From contig CAZJQP010000009.1 of NCBI GenBank assembly GCA_964548225.1, forward strand, positions 23,972-87,971: a stretch of DNA of 64,000 bases. Direction: 5' to 3'. Position numbers and translations under genes: made by a program. Below, one piece after another: positions 24,540 through 33,382 of the stretch. Numbering within the stretch: the stretch's first letter is position 1; the number at the start of each line of letters is the position of its first letter. The notes beneath the pieces were generated by a model. The model was given only the letters and a program-made list of their open reading frames with translations. It was not told the origin of the DNA and did no database searches. This DNA is from CALMEH01 sp964548225 (GTDB taxonomy: Bacteria > Acidobacteriota > Blastocatellia > Pyrinomonadales > Pyrinomonadaceae).

Positions 24540-25457
24540 TTATTTAGTTTTTACGCCTTCGGAATTAATTTCGGAAACGTAAATTTTAAACTCAATCTCC
24601 GTGTTTGAATAAATTTCGCGCATTGCATTTTCAACTTTTTGCGCTGTTTCCAAAGTTTCGGACAGCATAAAAACGCTTGGACCCGAACCCGAAATTCCGC
24701 CGCCGAGTGCGCCCGCCTTTAAACTTTCGGATTTCAATTCATCAAATCGCGGAATCAATTTTTTGCGGACAGGTTCGACAATAAAATCTTCCAAACTGCG
24801 CGAAATCAAGGCATAATCGCCTTTTGACAAAGCCGAAACCAACGCGCCCAGATTGCTCCATTGATTGATTGCGTCTTTGAGCGGAACTTCTTTCGGCAAA
24901 ATTTCGCGGGCGTAGGAAGTTTTTATTTCGATTTGCGGATGAATCACAGTGGCGAAAATCTTCGGAAATTCGAGCCGCACGACATCAAGCGGCGACACGG
25001 AACGAACCAACACAAAACCGCCGTAAAGACACGGCGCGACATTGTCAGCGTGGCGACCTTGCGACGCGACAAATTCGCCTGCAAGCGCAAATTCGGCGAG
25101 TTCGGCGAGCGAAAATCTTTCGTTCAAAAGTTTATTTGCCGCAACAACTGCGCCGACTGCGCTTGCCGAGCTTGAACCGATTCCGCTTCCGGGCTTAATT
25201 TTTTTGGTGATTTCAACTTCAAAGCCGATGTTTTCGTCAATTTCTTCGAGCATTGAAAGAAGTGCTACGCCGGCGACATTTTTTTCAGTCTGTTCGGGCA
25301 ACTTATATTCGTCTAAATGCTTGATTCTAATCGTTTTTTCGTCAATTAAACGCAAAGTCATTTCATCGCACGGCGCATCAAGCGCAAAGCCTAAACAATC
25401 AAAACCGCAAACGACATTTGAAACCGTCGCGGGCGCAAGAACGGTAATTTCATTCAT
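24540..25457 (-). CDS. thrB: homoserine kinase
   Basis: 305 residues of the GHMP kinase family. The ATP-binding motif PGSGIGSSSASAVGAVVAAN is near residue 90-110, the N-terminus reads VLAPATVSNVVCGFDCLGFA, and the C-terminal GGGISGSGPSVF is the third GHMP motif. It phosphorylates homoserine for threonine synthesis. It is divergent from thrC and thrA, with a perfect hairpin in the shared upstream region, so the three are probably co-controlled. Confidence 0.95.
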   Translation of the reverse strand: MNEITVLAPATVSNVVCGFDCLGFALDAPCDEMTLRLIDEKTIRIKHLDEYKLPEQTEKNVAGVALLSMLEEIDENIGFEVEITKKIKPGSGIGSSSASAVGAVVAANKLLNERFSLAELAEFALAGEFVASQGRHADNVAPCLYGGFVLVRSVSPLDVVRLEFPKIFATVIHPQIEIKTSYAREILPKEVPLKDAINQWSNLGALVSALSKGDYALISRSLEDFIVEPVRKKLIPRFDELKSESLKAGALGGGISGSGPSVFMLSETLETAQKVENAMREIYSNTEIEFKIYVSEINSEGVKTK

Positions 25458-25485
25458 AATTTCGCAAATCGGGAAACTTCTATTA

Positions 25486-25523
25486 TCATTAAGAATTTGA
25501 GTTTTCGCTCAAATTCTTAATGA
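25486..25523. promoter_or_regulatory. perfect 16-bp hairpin between thrB and thrC
   Basis: TCATTAAGAATTTGAG (25486-25501), 6-nt loop, CTCAAATTCTTAATGA (25508-25523). It lies in the 62-bp divergent gap and its right arm covers the first ATG of thrC. It could be an operator, an RNA hairpin hiding the start, or one more palindromic repeat. Confidence 0.7.
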
Positions 25524-26839
25524 TGCAATACTTTAGCACAAACCGAAAATCGGCTCACGTCAATTTCCGCGAAGCAACTTTGAAAGGACAGCCGGACGAC
25601 AAAGGTTTATATTTTCCCGAACAAATTCCGACACTTTCCGATGATTTTTGGCGCGATTTTTCGACGAAATCAAAAGAACAAATTGCCTTTGAAGTCATCA
25701 AACCTTTTGTTGGCAAAACAATTGATGAAGAAACGCTTTTTCGAATCTGCGCCGAAACCGTCAATTTTGATTTTCCTTTGGTGAAAATCACTGAAAACGT
25801 CTCGACGCTCGAACTTTTTCACGGCGCGACGCTTGCTTTCAAAGATGTCGGCGCAAGATTTATGAGCCGATGTTTGCGCTATTTTTCGCGTGAAAAGTCA
25901 GAAAAAACAATCGTCATTGTTGCGACTTCGGGCGACACCGGCGGCGCAGTTGCCAATGGATTTTATGACGTTGAAGGCGTTGAAGTCGTCATTCTTTATC
26001 CGCAAGGAAAAGTTTCCGAAGTGCAGGAATTGCAACTGACAACACTTGGAAAAAATATCTCCGCGCTTGAAGTTAAAGGAAACTTCGACGATTGCCAAAC
26101 ACTTACAAAAACAGCACTTGCAGACTCAGAAGTAAAACAAAAAGTCTTTCTGACTTCGGCAAATTCGATAAATGTTGCACGTTGGTTGCCGCAACAATTT
26201 TATTACTTTTACGCGCTTCAGCAATGGCAAATCCAAAATCCAAAATCTAAAATCCAAAATCCCGTGATTTGTGTTCCGAGCGGAAATTTCGGAAACATTT
26301 GTGCCGGAATTTTGGCACATATTTCGGGTTTGCCTTGTGAAAAATTTATCGCGGCGACGAATGCAAATGATGTCATTCCAAAGTTTTTGGAAAGTGGAAA
26401 AATGGAGCAAAAATCTTCCGTTCCGACGCTTTCAAACGCGATGGATGTCGCAAATCCTTCAAATTTTGTGCGAATTTTGGAGATTTTCGGGCAAGATTAT
26501 TTGAATTTGAAGGAAAAAATGGAAGCCGTGAGCATTTCGGACGACACGACGGCAGAAACGATGCGCGAAGTTTTTCAAAAATACGAATACGTTTTAGACC
26601 CGCACGGCGCGGTTGGATTTTACGCTTTGGAAAAATATCTCGAAAAAAATCCCGTGCAAAAAGGATTTTTTCTCGAAACAGCACATCCGGTTAAATTCGA
26701 TTCGGTCGAAAAAATCGTCGGAACTCACGGTGAAACGCCCGAATCGGTGAAAGATTTGTTTTCTCGCCCGAAACAAAGCGTTGAAATTGAAGCGAATTAC
26801 GAAGATTTGAAAGAGATTTTATTACAAAAATGTTTCTAG
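25520..26839 (+). CDS. thrC: threonine synthase
   Basis: 439 residues, fold-type II PLP enzyme of the longer (E. coli/yeast-like) threonine synthase class. N-terminal YFSTNRKSAHVNFREA, the PLP lysine in HGATLAFKDVGARFM (K108), TSGDTGGAVANGF and the phosphate loop CVPSGNFGN are seen. It converts O-phosphohomoserine to threonine. Two ATGs are adjacent (25520 and 25523). Residues about 237-249 (QIQNPKSKIQNP) come from a word repeat inserted in frame just before the CVPSGNFGN strand. Confidence 0.95.
   Translation: MMQYFSTNRKSAHVNFREATLKGQPDDKGLYFPEQIPTLSDDFWRDFSTKSKEQIAFEVIKPFVGKTIDEETLFRICAETVNFDFPLVKITENVSTLELFHGATLAFKDVGARFMSRCLRYFSREKSEKTIVIVATSGDTGGAVANGFYDVEGVEVVILYPQGKVSEVQELQLTTLGKNISALEVKGNFDDCQTLTKTALADSEVKQKVFLTSANSINVARWLPQQFYYFYALQQWQIQNPKSKIQNPVICVPSGNFGNICAGILAHISGLPCEKFIAATNANDVIPKFLESGKMEQKSSVPTLSNAMDVANPSNFVRILEIFGQDYLNLKEKMEAVSISDDTTAETMREVFQKYEYVLDPHGAVGFYALEKYLEKNPVQKGFFLETAHPVKFDSVEKIVGTHGETPESVKDLFSRPKQSVEIEANYEDLKEILLQKCF
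26228..26262. repeat. in-frame CAAAATC word repeat inside thrC
   Basis: Four CCAAAATC-type words. The last 25 bp (26237-26261) are identical to part of the intergenic hairpin arm at 38250-38278, showing that the same repeat lives in both coding and non-coding DNA. Confidence 0.85.
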
Positions 26840-26885
26840 GTTTTAGTGTTTAGCTGAAATTCAGCTAAACACTAAAACCCAGAAA
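26833..26885. repeat. 53-bp near-perfect palindrome between thrC and thrA
   Basis: GGTTTTAGTGTTTAGCTGAA (26839-26858), one central A, then its exact complement (26860-26879). TTTCT and AGAAA extend the arms with one mismatch. The thrC stop codon lies in the left arm and the thrA ATG is 12 bp after the right arm. It may attenuate thrA expression or stabilise the thrC end. Confidence 0.85.
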
Positions 26886-26896
26886 CTAAAGACTTT

Positions 26897-29344
26897 ATGA
26901 AAGTTTTGAAATTTGGCGGCTCTTCGGTGGGAAGTGCCGAAAATATTGAAAAGGTTGTTACAATCGTCGCAAAAACAATTGAAACGGACGTTTGTGCAGT
27001 CGTTTTGTCGGCGATGCAAGGCACGACCGATGCTTTGATTGACGTTGCAAAAACGGCTGAATGCGGCGACGATGCGTTTCGTGCAAAAATCCGTGAAATC
27101 GAAACGAAACATCTTGAAACAGCGCGAAAACTTTTAGGTGAATATTCGCAAGACGGCGTTTTTGACTTTATTGAAAACCGCATCAACGAACTAAAAAATA
27201 TCTGCGAAGGGGTTTATTTGTTGCGCGAGCTTTCGGCGCGAACGCTCGATAGAATCGTTAGTTTGGGCGAAATTCTCTCGACCAAAATCGCTTCGGCAAA
27301 GTTTAATTCGCTCGGAATTGAGAACGTCTGGAAAGATTCGCGACAGTTGGTAAAAACCGATTCAAATTATGGTTTCGCGGCGGTTGATTTTGCGAACACA
27401 AATCAAAACATCAAAGAATTTTTCGCGGCTTCAAACTCAAAACTTTTTATTTTGCCGGGTTTTATCGCGTCGGATTCTGAAAATATCACGACAACTTTGG
27501 GACGCGGCGGTTCGGATTATACAGGCGCAATTTTGGCGGCTGCTTTGGACGCGGAAGTTTTGGAAATTTGGACTGATGTGTCAGGAATGATGACTGCCGA
27601 CCCGCGCATCGTGCGAAACATAAAGCAAATTCCAAGTATAACTTACCGTGAAGCGATGGAATTGTCGCACTTTGGCGCAAAAGTAATTTATCCACCGACG
27701 ATTCAGCCGGTTTTGCAGAAAAATATTCCGATTTTCATCAAAAATACGTTTGCGCCGGACGATTACGGAACGCTCATCGAAGCAGAAGTTAGGGACGAAA
27801 AAGAAATCATTCGCGGCATCACAAGTATTGATAAAATCTCGATTCTGAGTCTCGAAGGCTCGGGAATGGTTGGTATTCCGGGTTTTTCAAAACGTCTGTT
27901 CGACGCATTATCGCGTGCCGCAATCAATGTCATTTTGATTACACAAAGCTCATCGGAACATTCGATTTGCGTCGCCGTCGAGGAAAAATTCGGAGCATTG
28001 GCGCAAACTGTTGTTGATAAAGAGTTTGAATACGAAATTGCGGTCGGAAAAATCGAGCCTTTACAGGTCGAAAACGGTCTTTCGATTCTTGCGCTCGTCG
28101 GCGATAATATGCGGAATCACACCGGAATTTCGGGCAAAATGTTTCACGCGCTCGGCGCACAAGGGGTGAACATTCGCGCCATCGCGCAAGGTTCGTCGGA
28201 AAGGAATATTTCCGCCGTTATCGAAACAAAAGACGTTCGTAAAGCTGTCAACAGTTTGCACGAAGAATTTTTCTCTGATGGCAAACGTCAGATAAATCTC
28301 TACGTTATCGGTATCGGAACAGTCGGAAGCAAATTACTCGCGCAACTCGCGCAACAAAGCGATTTTTTGGCGGAAAATCTAAATCTGAATGTTCGTGTGG
28401 TTGGTTTGGCGAATAGCAAGAAATTAATCTTTGATGAAGACGGCATTGATTTGAGCAACTATAAATTAGAAATTACAAATGCTGAAATAGATTCAAACTT
28501 GCCGAAAATTGCTGATTTAATTATCGAAAAAAACCTCAGAAACTCAATATTTGTTGATGTTACGGCGAATTCAGAAGTTGTAGAAATTTATCCAAAGCTC
28601 TTGCAAAAAACGATTTCAGTTATTGCTTGTAACAAAATTGCCGCTTCGTCAGAATACGAAAATTATCAAAATCTGAAGAATTTGGCGCGAGAATATAATG
28701 CAAATTTTTTGTTTGAAACCAACGTCGGCGCAGGACTTCCAATTATCAATACTTTGAACGATTTGACGCGAAGCGGCGATAAAATCAACCGTATCGAAGC
28801 GGTTTTGTCGGGAACTTTGAACTTTGTTTTCAACAATTACGACGGTTCGCGCTCATTTTCGTCGGTTGTCCGGCAAGCGCAAGACGAAGGTTATACCGAA
28901 CCCGATCCGCGACTCGATTTGAGCGGAACTGATGTTGCCCGAAAGATTTTGATTCTAGCGCGTGAAGCAGGCTATAAACTTGAAATGTCGGACATCGAAA
29001 ATGAAGGATTTTTGCCTGAATCTTGCTTACAAGGAAGCGTTGACGATTTCTATTTTGAGATGGAGAAACACGAAGATTATTTTCGTGAATTGTTGGAAAA
29101 TGCTCAAAGTAAAGGATTTATCTTAAAATATATCGCCTCTTTCGATAATGGAAAGGCTTCGGTCGGATTGCAAAGCATTAATAAAAAGCATAATTTTGCG
29201 AATCTTGCCGGCAAAGATAACGCCGTGCTTTTTTACACAAATCGCTATACTGATTTGCCGCTCGTCGTCAAAGGCGCAGGCGCGGGCGCAGACGTTACGG
29301 CGGCTGGCGTTTTTGCCGACATTATTCGTGCCGCGAAAATTTGA
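26897..29344 (+). CDS. thrA: bifunctional aspartokinase/homoserine dehydrogenase
   Basis: 815 residues. The aspartokinase part begins VLKFGGSSVGSAENIEKVV and includes TLGRGGSDYTGAILAAALDA. Two ACT modules follow (about 310-460; GSGMVGIPGFSKRLFDALS, VGDNMRNHTGISGKMFHALG), and the homoserine dehydrogenase part starts at YVIGIGTVGSKLLAQL near 475 and runs to the end. It catalyses the first and third steps from aspartate to threonine and is normally feedback-inhibited by threonine through the ACT part. It follows thrC on the same strand. Its stop codon lies in the arm of the next hairpin. Confidence 0.96.
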   Translation: MKVLKFGGSSVGSAENIEKVVTIVAKTIETDVCAVVLSAMQGTTDALIDVAKTAECGDDAFRAKIREIETKHLETARKLLGEYSQDGVFDFIENRINELKNICEGVYLLRELSARTLDRIVSLGEILSTKIASAKFNSLGIENVWKDSRQLVKTDSNYGFAAVDFANTNQNIKEFFAASNSKLFILPGFIASDSENITTTLGRGGSDYTGAILAAALDAEVLEIWTDVSGMMTADPRIVRNIKQIPSITYREAMELSHFGAKVIYPPTIQPVLQKNIPIFIKNTFAPDDYGTLIEAEVRDEKEIIRGITSIDKISILSLEGSGMVGIPGFSKRLFDALSRAAINVILITQSSSEHSICVAVEEKFGALAQTVVDKEFEYEIAVGKIEPLQVENGLSILALVGDNMRNHTGISGKMFHALGAQGVNIRAIAQGSSERNISAVIETKDVRKAVNSLHEEFFSDGKRQINLYVIGIGTVGSKLLAQLAQQSDFLAENLNLNVRVVGLANSKKLIFDEDGIDLSNYKLEITNAEIDSNLPKIADLIIEKNLRNSIFVDVTANSEVVEIYPKLLQKTISVIACNKIAASSEYENYQNLKNLAREYNANFLFETNVGAGLPIINTLNDLTRSGDKINRIEAVLSGTLNFVFNNYDGSRSFSSVVRQAQDEGYTEPDPRLDLSGTDVARKILILAREAGYKLEMSDIENEGFLPESCLQGSVDDFYFEMEKHEDYFRELLENAQSKGFILKYIASFDNGKASVGLQSINKKHNFANLAGKDNAVLFYTNRYTDLPLVVKGAGAGADVTAAGVFADIIRAAKI

Positions 29345-29425
29345 CAACAGATTACACGGATTTTACAGACTATTTTTTATAATTTTTAATGCCAAATCTG
29401 TGTAATTTGTGTAATCTGTTGTCAA
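29341..29425. repeat. word hairpin (CAGATTACAC words) after thrA
   Basis: TTGACAACAGATTACAC (29341-29357) is the exact complement of 29409-29425, with extra GTGTAAT words inside. The TGA of thrA is bases 29342-29344 of the left arm. It lies between convergent thrA and the PadR gene and can serve as a two-way terminator. Confidence 0.8.
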
Positions 29426-29434
29426 AAATTCTTC

Positions 29435-29929
29435 CTACGATTCGGCTAAAATCGAATAAACATCGCGCCGCGCTTGGTTGACGATTTCGTTGATTTTTTT
29501 AATTGTTTCCTCATCGCCGTCGCGCACGCCGTCCATTACCGCCGAACCGAATTTCATTAAAGATTTCCGCATTTCAAAGGCTTGCACCATTTTCGGATTG
29601 GCTTCAAATTTTCGTTCGCCGCGTTCTTCCAAAAGCCGCAAACCTTCTTCGGTAATCGTATAAACCTTTTTGCCTTCGACCTGTTCGCTCGTCAAATATC
29701 CGCCTTCTTCGAGCATTTGCAAAGTTGGATAAACCGAGCCGGGCGAAGGGCGATAACCGCCCGATTGTTGTTCGAGTTCGCTGATAATTTCGTAACCGTG
29801 TCGCGGAGTTTCTTTCAAAATCTCCAGCAAATGAAACTTTATATCGCCGCGCCGCATTCGCATAAATTTACCTTTAAAGCCCGAACCGCATCTGTCGTGG
29901 GCAACCTTAAATCTTAATTTTCCAAACAT
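29435..29929 (-). CDS. PadR-family transcriptional regulator
   Basis: 164 residues. After a basic/Gly-rich start the winged helix reads RRGDIKFHLLEILKETPRHG, then PSPGSVYPTLQMLEEGGYL and GKKVYTITEEGLRLL, a textbook PadR N-terminal domain. A C-terminal helical dimerisation part of about 70 residues follows. PadR proteins usually repress detoxification or transport genes in response to small ligands. No obvious target lies nearby. Two dyads just upstream of the start suggest that it controls itself. Confidence 0.92.
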   Translation of the reverse strand: MFGKLRFKVAHDRCGSGFKGKFMRMRRGDIKFHLLEILKETPRHGYEIISELEQQSGGYRPSPGSVYPTLQMLEEGGYLTSEQVEGKKVYTITEEGLRLLEERGERKFEANPKMVQAFEMRKSLMKFGSAVMDGVRDGDEETIKKINEIVNQARRDVYSILAES

Positions 29930-29960
29930 ATATTTTTACCTCAAATTTCTAAAATATTCA

Positions 29961-30008
29961 ATGAAACCTATTGTTTCATCGTAATATGTTATTTTATATC
30001 ACGATATA
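29961..30008 (-). promoter_or_regulatory. two dyads upstream of the PadR gene (candidate operators)
   Basis: ATGAAAC-N5-GTTTCAT (29961-29979) and TATATC-AC-GATATA (29995-30008), both perfect, lie 32-80 bp upstream of the PadR start. This fits self-repression, which is common for the family; the site identity is inferred. Confidence 0.5.
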
Positions 30009-30059
30009 TCGGAATAGGTCAAGTAATACTTGCAATTTTGATGTTTGAGCAAATTTCAG

Positions 30060-31229
30060 CTACTTCAAAACGTCAATCAACAAATCAATTTCGTCCTTTT
30101 TCACACAAAGCGGCGGAAGCAGGCGCAAAACATTCGGATTGCTCGAAGTTCCCGTAATTATTCGGTTTTCCAATAGTTTTTGATGAACGGACGCGCAGTT
30201 TTCTGTAAATTCGATGCCTAAAAGACCACCTTTGCCGTGAAGACTTTTGACTGTTTCGATTGGCTTTAATTTTTCGCGCAGATAATTTTCGATTTCGGAA
30301 ATATTTTCACGCATCTTGTCGTTTTCAATCGCCTCAATCGTCGCCAAAACCGCCGCCATCGCCAACATTCCACCGCCGAAAGTCGTGCCTAAATCGTTGA
30401 GTTTGATATTTTTTGAAACGCTTTCATTCACCAAACACGCGCCGACCGGAACGCCGCTTCCGAGCGATTTTGCCAACGTAATTATGTCCGGCTCGACAAA
30501 ATCCGCTAAATCCGAACCGCCAAAAAACCAATTTCCCGTGCGCCCGATTCCCGTCTGAACTTCGTCAAAAATTAAAACAATTCCGTGTTCGTCGCAAATT
30601 TCCCGCAAGGCTCGGAAAAATTCGGGCGCGGCTTCGGTTACGCCAGCCATTGATTGAATTGGTTCGAGCATAATCGCGGCAGTTTCTTTGTCCGCGAGTT
30701 CTCTGACGCTTTTAATATCTCCAAACTCCGCGCAGACGTGATGCGGCACATTTGGTTTGCCGATTTCGCGGTATTTTCCCAAAAATGTCGCCGAAATCGA
30801 ATCAGCCGTGCGCCCGTGAAAACCGCCGGAAAATGTAATAATTTTTTCGCGCTTCGTGGCAAACCGCGCCATTCGCATCGCGTTTTCGTTTGCCTCAGTT
30901 CCCGAATTACAGAAAAATGCTTTCGTCAGACTTTCAGGCGCGATTGAAACCAATTTTTCCGCCGCTTTTGCGCGAATTTCCGAATAGACGAGATTTGAAT
31001 AAAACAGAACCTTTTCGGCTTGATTTTTTAACGCTTCGACAACGTGCGGATGCGAATGACCTGTCGCGCAAACCGCGTGTCCGCCGTATAAATCGAGATA
31101 TTTTTCGCCGTCGCTCGTCCAAATCCACACGCCCGCGCCACGCTCGACGGCGATATTCATTTTCGCGTAAGTCGCAACTTGAAATTGTTCTTCTAAATTG
31201 TAAATTTCTTGAAAATTCATTTTTTTCAA
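30060..31229 (-). CDS. argD: acetylornithine aminotransferase (class III, PLP)
   Basis: 389 residues of the class III aminotransferase family. Seen are NSGTEANENAMRMAR (PLP phosphate loop), FDEVQTGIGRTG (D222) and the PLP lysine in ITLAKSLGSGVPVG (K254). Length and N-terminus fit ArgD. It transfers the amino group from glutamate to N-acetylglutamate semialdehyde. It is the last gene of a three-gene unit with argC and a small unknown gene, overlapping the latter by 4 bp. Substrate could also be the lysine-pathway equivalent, but the argC neighbour favours arginine. Confidence 0.9.
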   Translation of the reverse strand: MKKMNFQEIYNLEEQFQVATYAKMNIAVERGAGVWIWTSDGEKYLDLYGGHAVCATGHSHPHVVEALKNQAEKVLFYSNLVYSEIRAKAAEKLVSIAPESLTKAFFCNSGTEANENAMRMARFATKREKIITFSGGFHGRTADSISATFLGKYREIGKPNVPHHVCAEFGDIKSVRELADKETAAIMLEPIQSMAGVTEAAPEFFRALREICDEHGIVLIFDEVQTGIGRTGNWFFGGSDLADFVEPDIITLAKSLGSGVPVGACLVNESVSKNIKLNDLGTTFGGGMLAMAAVLATIEAIENDKMRENISEIENYLREKLKPIETVKSLHGKGGLLGIEFTENCASVHQKLLENRIITGTSSNPNVLRLLPPLCVKKDEIDLLIDVLK

Positions 31230-31450
31230 ACTCGCCGCTCCAAATAACTGCTTGGCGAATCCATAATTTTATAAGCCAAAATCCTTATATCATCGGGATT
31301 TACGCGATATTCGGCGAGTTCTTTTTCGTTCAATTTTATCTTTATTTCAAAAATCGCCACCGTTCCGCAGACGACTTCGAGAAAATGGTCGTCCGTCGCT
31401 TCGTCGCGGTAAAGCGTGTAAAAATAATGTTCGTCCTTTAAAATTTCCAT
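31226..31450 (-). CDS. small unknown protein inside the arginine operon
   Basis: 74 residues from the ATG at 31450, whose A is shared with the argC TGA (TGATG); a GTG one codon earlier is possible. Its stop overlaps the argD start by 4 bp. The tight overlaps on both sides and a sensible acidic/hydrophobic pattern indicate a real gene. I do not recognise a family. The peptide (e.g. YTLYRDEATDDHFLEVVCG, then KLNEKELAEYR) looks like a small alpha/beta protein without membrane segment. A helper or regulatory role in arginine synthesis is only suggested by position. Confidence 0.75.
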   Translation of the reverse strand: MEILKDEHYFYTLYRDEATDDHFLEVVCGTVAIFEIKIKLNEKELAEYRVNPDDIRILAYKIMDSPSSYLERRV

Positions 31451-32481
31451 CACGGGTTCGTTCCAATCAATTTCAATCTGGTCGTTTCATCCAAACCGAA
31501 CATCAAATTCATATTTTGCACCGCTTGACCTGCCGCACCTTTGACCAGATTATCAATCGCCGAAAAAACCGCGATTTGTTTGCCGAAAGAATGAACGGCG
31601 ATGTCGCAAAAGTTGGTCGTTTTTACCCAATTTATATCGGGCGAATTTTCGACAATTCGGACGAAATACGAATTTTCATAAAAATTCTCGTAAAGATTTT
31701 TTAAGTCTTCATTCGTCAAAATATTGGTCGTTTCGAGATAGCAAGACGCGAAAATTCCGCGTGAAACAGGAAGCGAATGCGTCATAAAAACAAATTCATT
31801 TTCAAATTCGCCGATTGATTTCAAATGTTGCGCGATTTCCGGTAAGTGTTGATGCTGAAAAGGTTTGTAGGCATAAAACGAATTCATTCTCTGCGGATGA
31901 TGAGTGTTCGCCGCCGCTTTTGCGCCTGAACCGGACGAACCTGTTTTCGCGTCAACAATAATTTTCCCCGTCAAAAGTCCGCTTTTCACCAACGGCGCAA
32001 GCGCAAGCAAAGTCGCCGTCGCAAAACACCCTGGATTGGCGATATATTTTGCCGTTTTTATCCGTTCTCGGTTTGTTTCGGTCAAACCATAGACAAATTC
32101 GCTTTGTAAATCCGCTTTTTCGAGCTTGTAAAATTGCTTGAAAACGTCCACATCATCAATCCGAAAATCTCCCGAAAGATCAATCGCTTTAACATTTTTC
32201 GGCAAATTCGGAATCAAATGCAAAGCCTGTCCGTGCGGCAGAGCAAAAAACGCGACATCAATATTTTCGAGTTTCGACAAATCATCCGGCGCAATTTCAA
32301 ATTTCAGGTTACAAATTCCAAACAGATTTTTATGAACTTCGCCAACCGCTTTCCCCGCGTGTTCATTTGCCGTAACCAAAACGATTTCCGCGTTTTCGTG
32401 AAACAAAAGAATCCGCAAAAGCTCGCTTCCGCCATAGCCCGAACCGCCGAAGACTGCAATTTTTATTTTTTCTCGAATCAT
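31450..32481 (-). CDS. argC: N-acetyl-gamma-glutamyl-phosphate reductase
   Basis: 343 residues. The NADP site FGGSGYGGSELLRIL, the active-site cysteine in ANPGCFATATLLAL (C152) and the substrate region TGSSGSGAKAAANTHH are all present. It reduces N-acetylglutamyl phosphate to the semialdehyde in arginine synthesis. It is the first gene of the argC-small ORF-argD unit. argB and argJ are not in the window. Confidence 0.95.
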   Translation of the reverse strand: MIREKIKIAVFGGSGYGGSELLRILLFHENAEIVLVTANEHAGKAVGEVHKNLFGICNLKFEIAPDDLSKLENIDVAFFALPHGQALHLIPNLPKNVKAIDLSGDFRIDDVDVFKQFYKLEKADLQSEFVYGLTETNRERIKTAKYIANPGCFATATLLALAPLVKSGLLTGKIIVDAKTGSSGSGAKAAANTHHPQRMNSFYAYKPFQHQHLPEIAQHLKSIGEFENEFVFMTHSLPVSRGIFASCYLETTNILTNEDLKNLYENFYENSYFVRIVENSPDINWVKTTNFCDIAVHSFGKQIAVFSAIDNLVKGAAGQAVQNMNLMFGLDETTRLKLIGTNP

Positions 32482-32513
32482 TTTTTGATTATTTTGTTAC
32501 CGTTTCGATAAAA

Positions 32514-32700
32514 GCCGATGAAATCGGCGAAATATTTGTAGCCCACAGTGTAAGCTGTGGGAAAACGCGAAATGATGATTTAGCCATCGAAGATGGCGGC
32601 ATAAATTTATGTCGCCGATTTCATCGGCTTGTCATCGGTGACAATCTATGCCCGCAGTTTGCACTGCGGGCTACAAATATTTCGCCGTCTTCGGCGGCTA
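32514..32700. repeat. chain-of-hairpins element with 20-bp inverted ends
   Basis: CGGCGAAATATTTGTAGCCC (32525-32544) is exactly mirrored at 32668-32687. Inside are separate short hairpins: CCCACAG..CTGTGGG, GCCATCGAAGATGGC, CGCCGATTTCATCGG and GCCCGCAG..CTGCGGGC. It fills the 239-bp gap between argC and the 32721 gene. Confidence 0.8.
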
Positions 32701-32720
32701 AAACAAAACGTCAAAAGAAC

Positions 32721-32984
32721 CTAAATACCGTTCAGAAAATTGCAGATTTTTTCTGCATCTATCGGATATTTATTCTCAAATTCTTTGCTGGCGTAAATCG
32801 CCCAGAGCATTCCCTTCTGAACTTCGATGTTCACATAAACATCTTTACTATTTTTGTTTTCAAATCTCCAAACGCCGCTTTCAGAAGGCTTTTCTCCAAA
32901 ATTCGTCAGTTGGGCAATTACAATATTCGGACAAATCTCTTTAATTTCCGCAATCAAAATATCAATTTCGCTCAATTCGTTCAT
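32721..32984 (-). CDS. small unknown protein coupled to the VOC gene
   Basis: 87 residues, overlapping the VOC gene stop by 4 bp and thus probably translated with it. The sequence is acidic at the N-terminus and has a beta-rich middle (GVWRFENKNSKDVYVNIEVQ) ending in a helix. No signal peptide, membrane helix or known motif. Function unknown. Confidence 0.7.
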   Translation of the reverse strand: MNELSEIDILIAEIKEICPNIVIAQLTNFGEKPSESGVWRFENKNSKDVYVNIEVQKGMLWAIYASKEFENKYPIDAEKICNFLNGI

Positions 32985-33373
32985 TTTTTACTAAACTCAA
33001 TCAAATCCCAAAGATTGCCGTATAAATCCGCGAAAACGGCGACTGTGCCGTAATCTTCAGTTTTCGGTTCGCGGACAAATTTCACGCCTTTGCGAACATA
33101 ATTTTCATAATCGCGCCAAAAATCGTCGGTTTGCAGAAAGAGAAAAACGCGCCCGCCGGTTTGGTTTCCGATGCGCGACCTTTGTTCTTCGCCGACACCT
33201 TTTGCCAACAATAATTGACATTGCGAATCTTTCGGCGCGACCAAAACCCAACGCTTAGTTTCGCTCTGTGGCGTGTCTTCGAGAAGCACGAAATCCAATT
33301 TCTGCGTGTAAAATTCAATCGCTTCGTCGTAATCCGCTACGACTAAAGCGATGTGTGCGATTGATTGTTTCAT
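32981..33373 (-). CDS. VOC-superfamily (glyoxalase-fold) protein
   Basis: 130 residues with the two beta-alpha-beta-beta-beta modules of the vicinal-oxygen-chelate fold: HIALVVADYDEAIEFYTQKL at the start, and VAVFADLYGNLWDLIEF with the typical final acidic ligand. A metal site with His6 and Glu near 126 is possible. Members are dioxygenases, lyases or resistance proteins; the substrate is not deducible. It forms a two-gene unit with the 87-residue gene. Confidence 0.88.
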   Translation of the reverse strand: MKQSIAHIALVVADYDEAIEFYTQKLDFVLLEDTPQSETKRWVLVAPKDSQCQLLLAKGVGEEQRSRIGNQTGGRVFLFLQTDDFWRDYENYVRKGVKFVREPKTEDYGTVAVFADLYGNLWDLIEFSKK

Positions 33374-33382
33374 AAATTTAAG

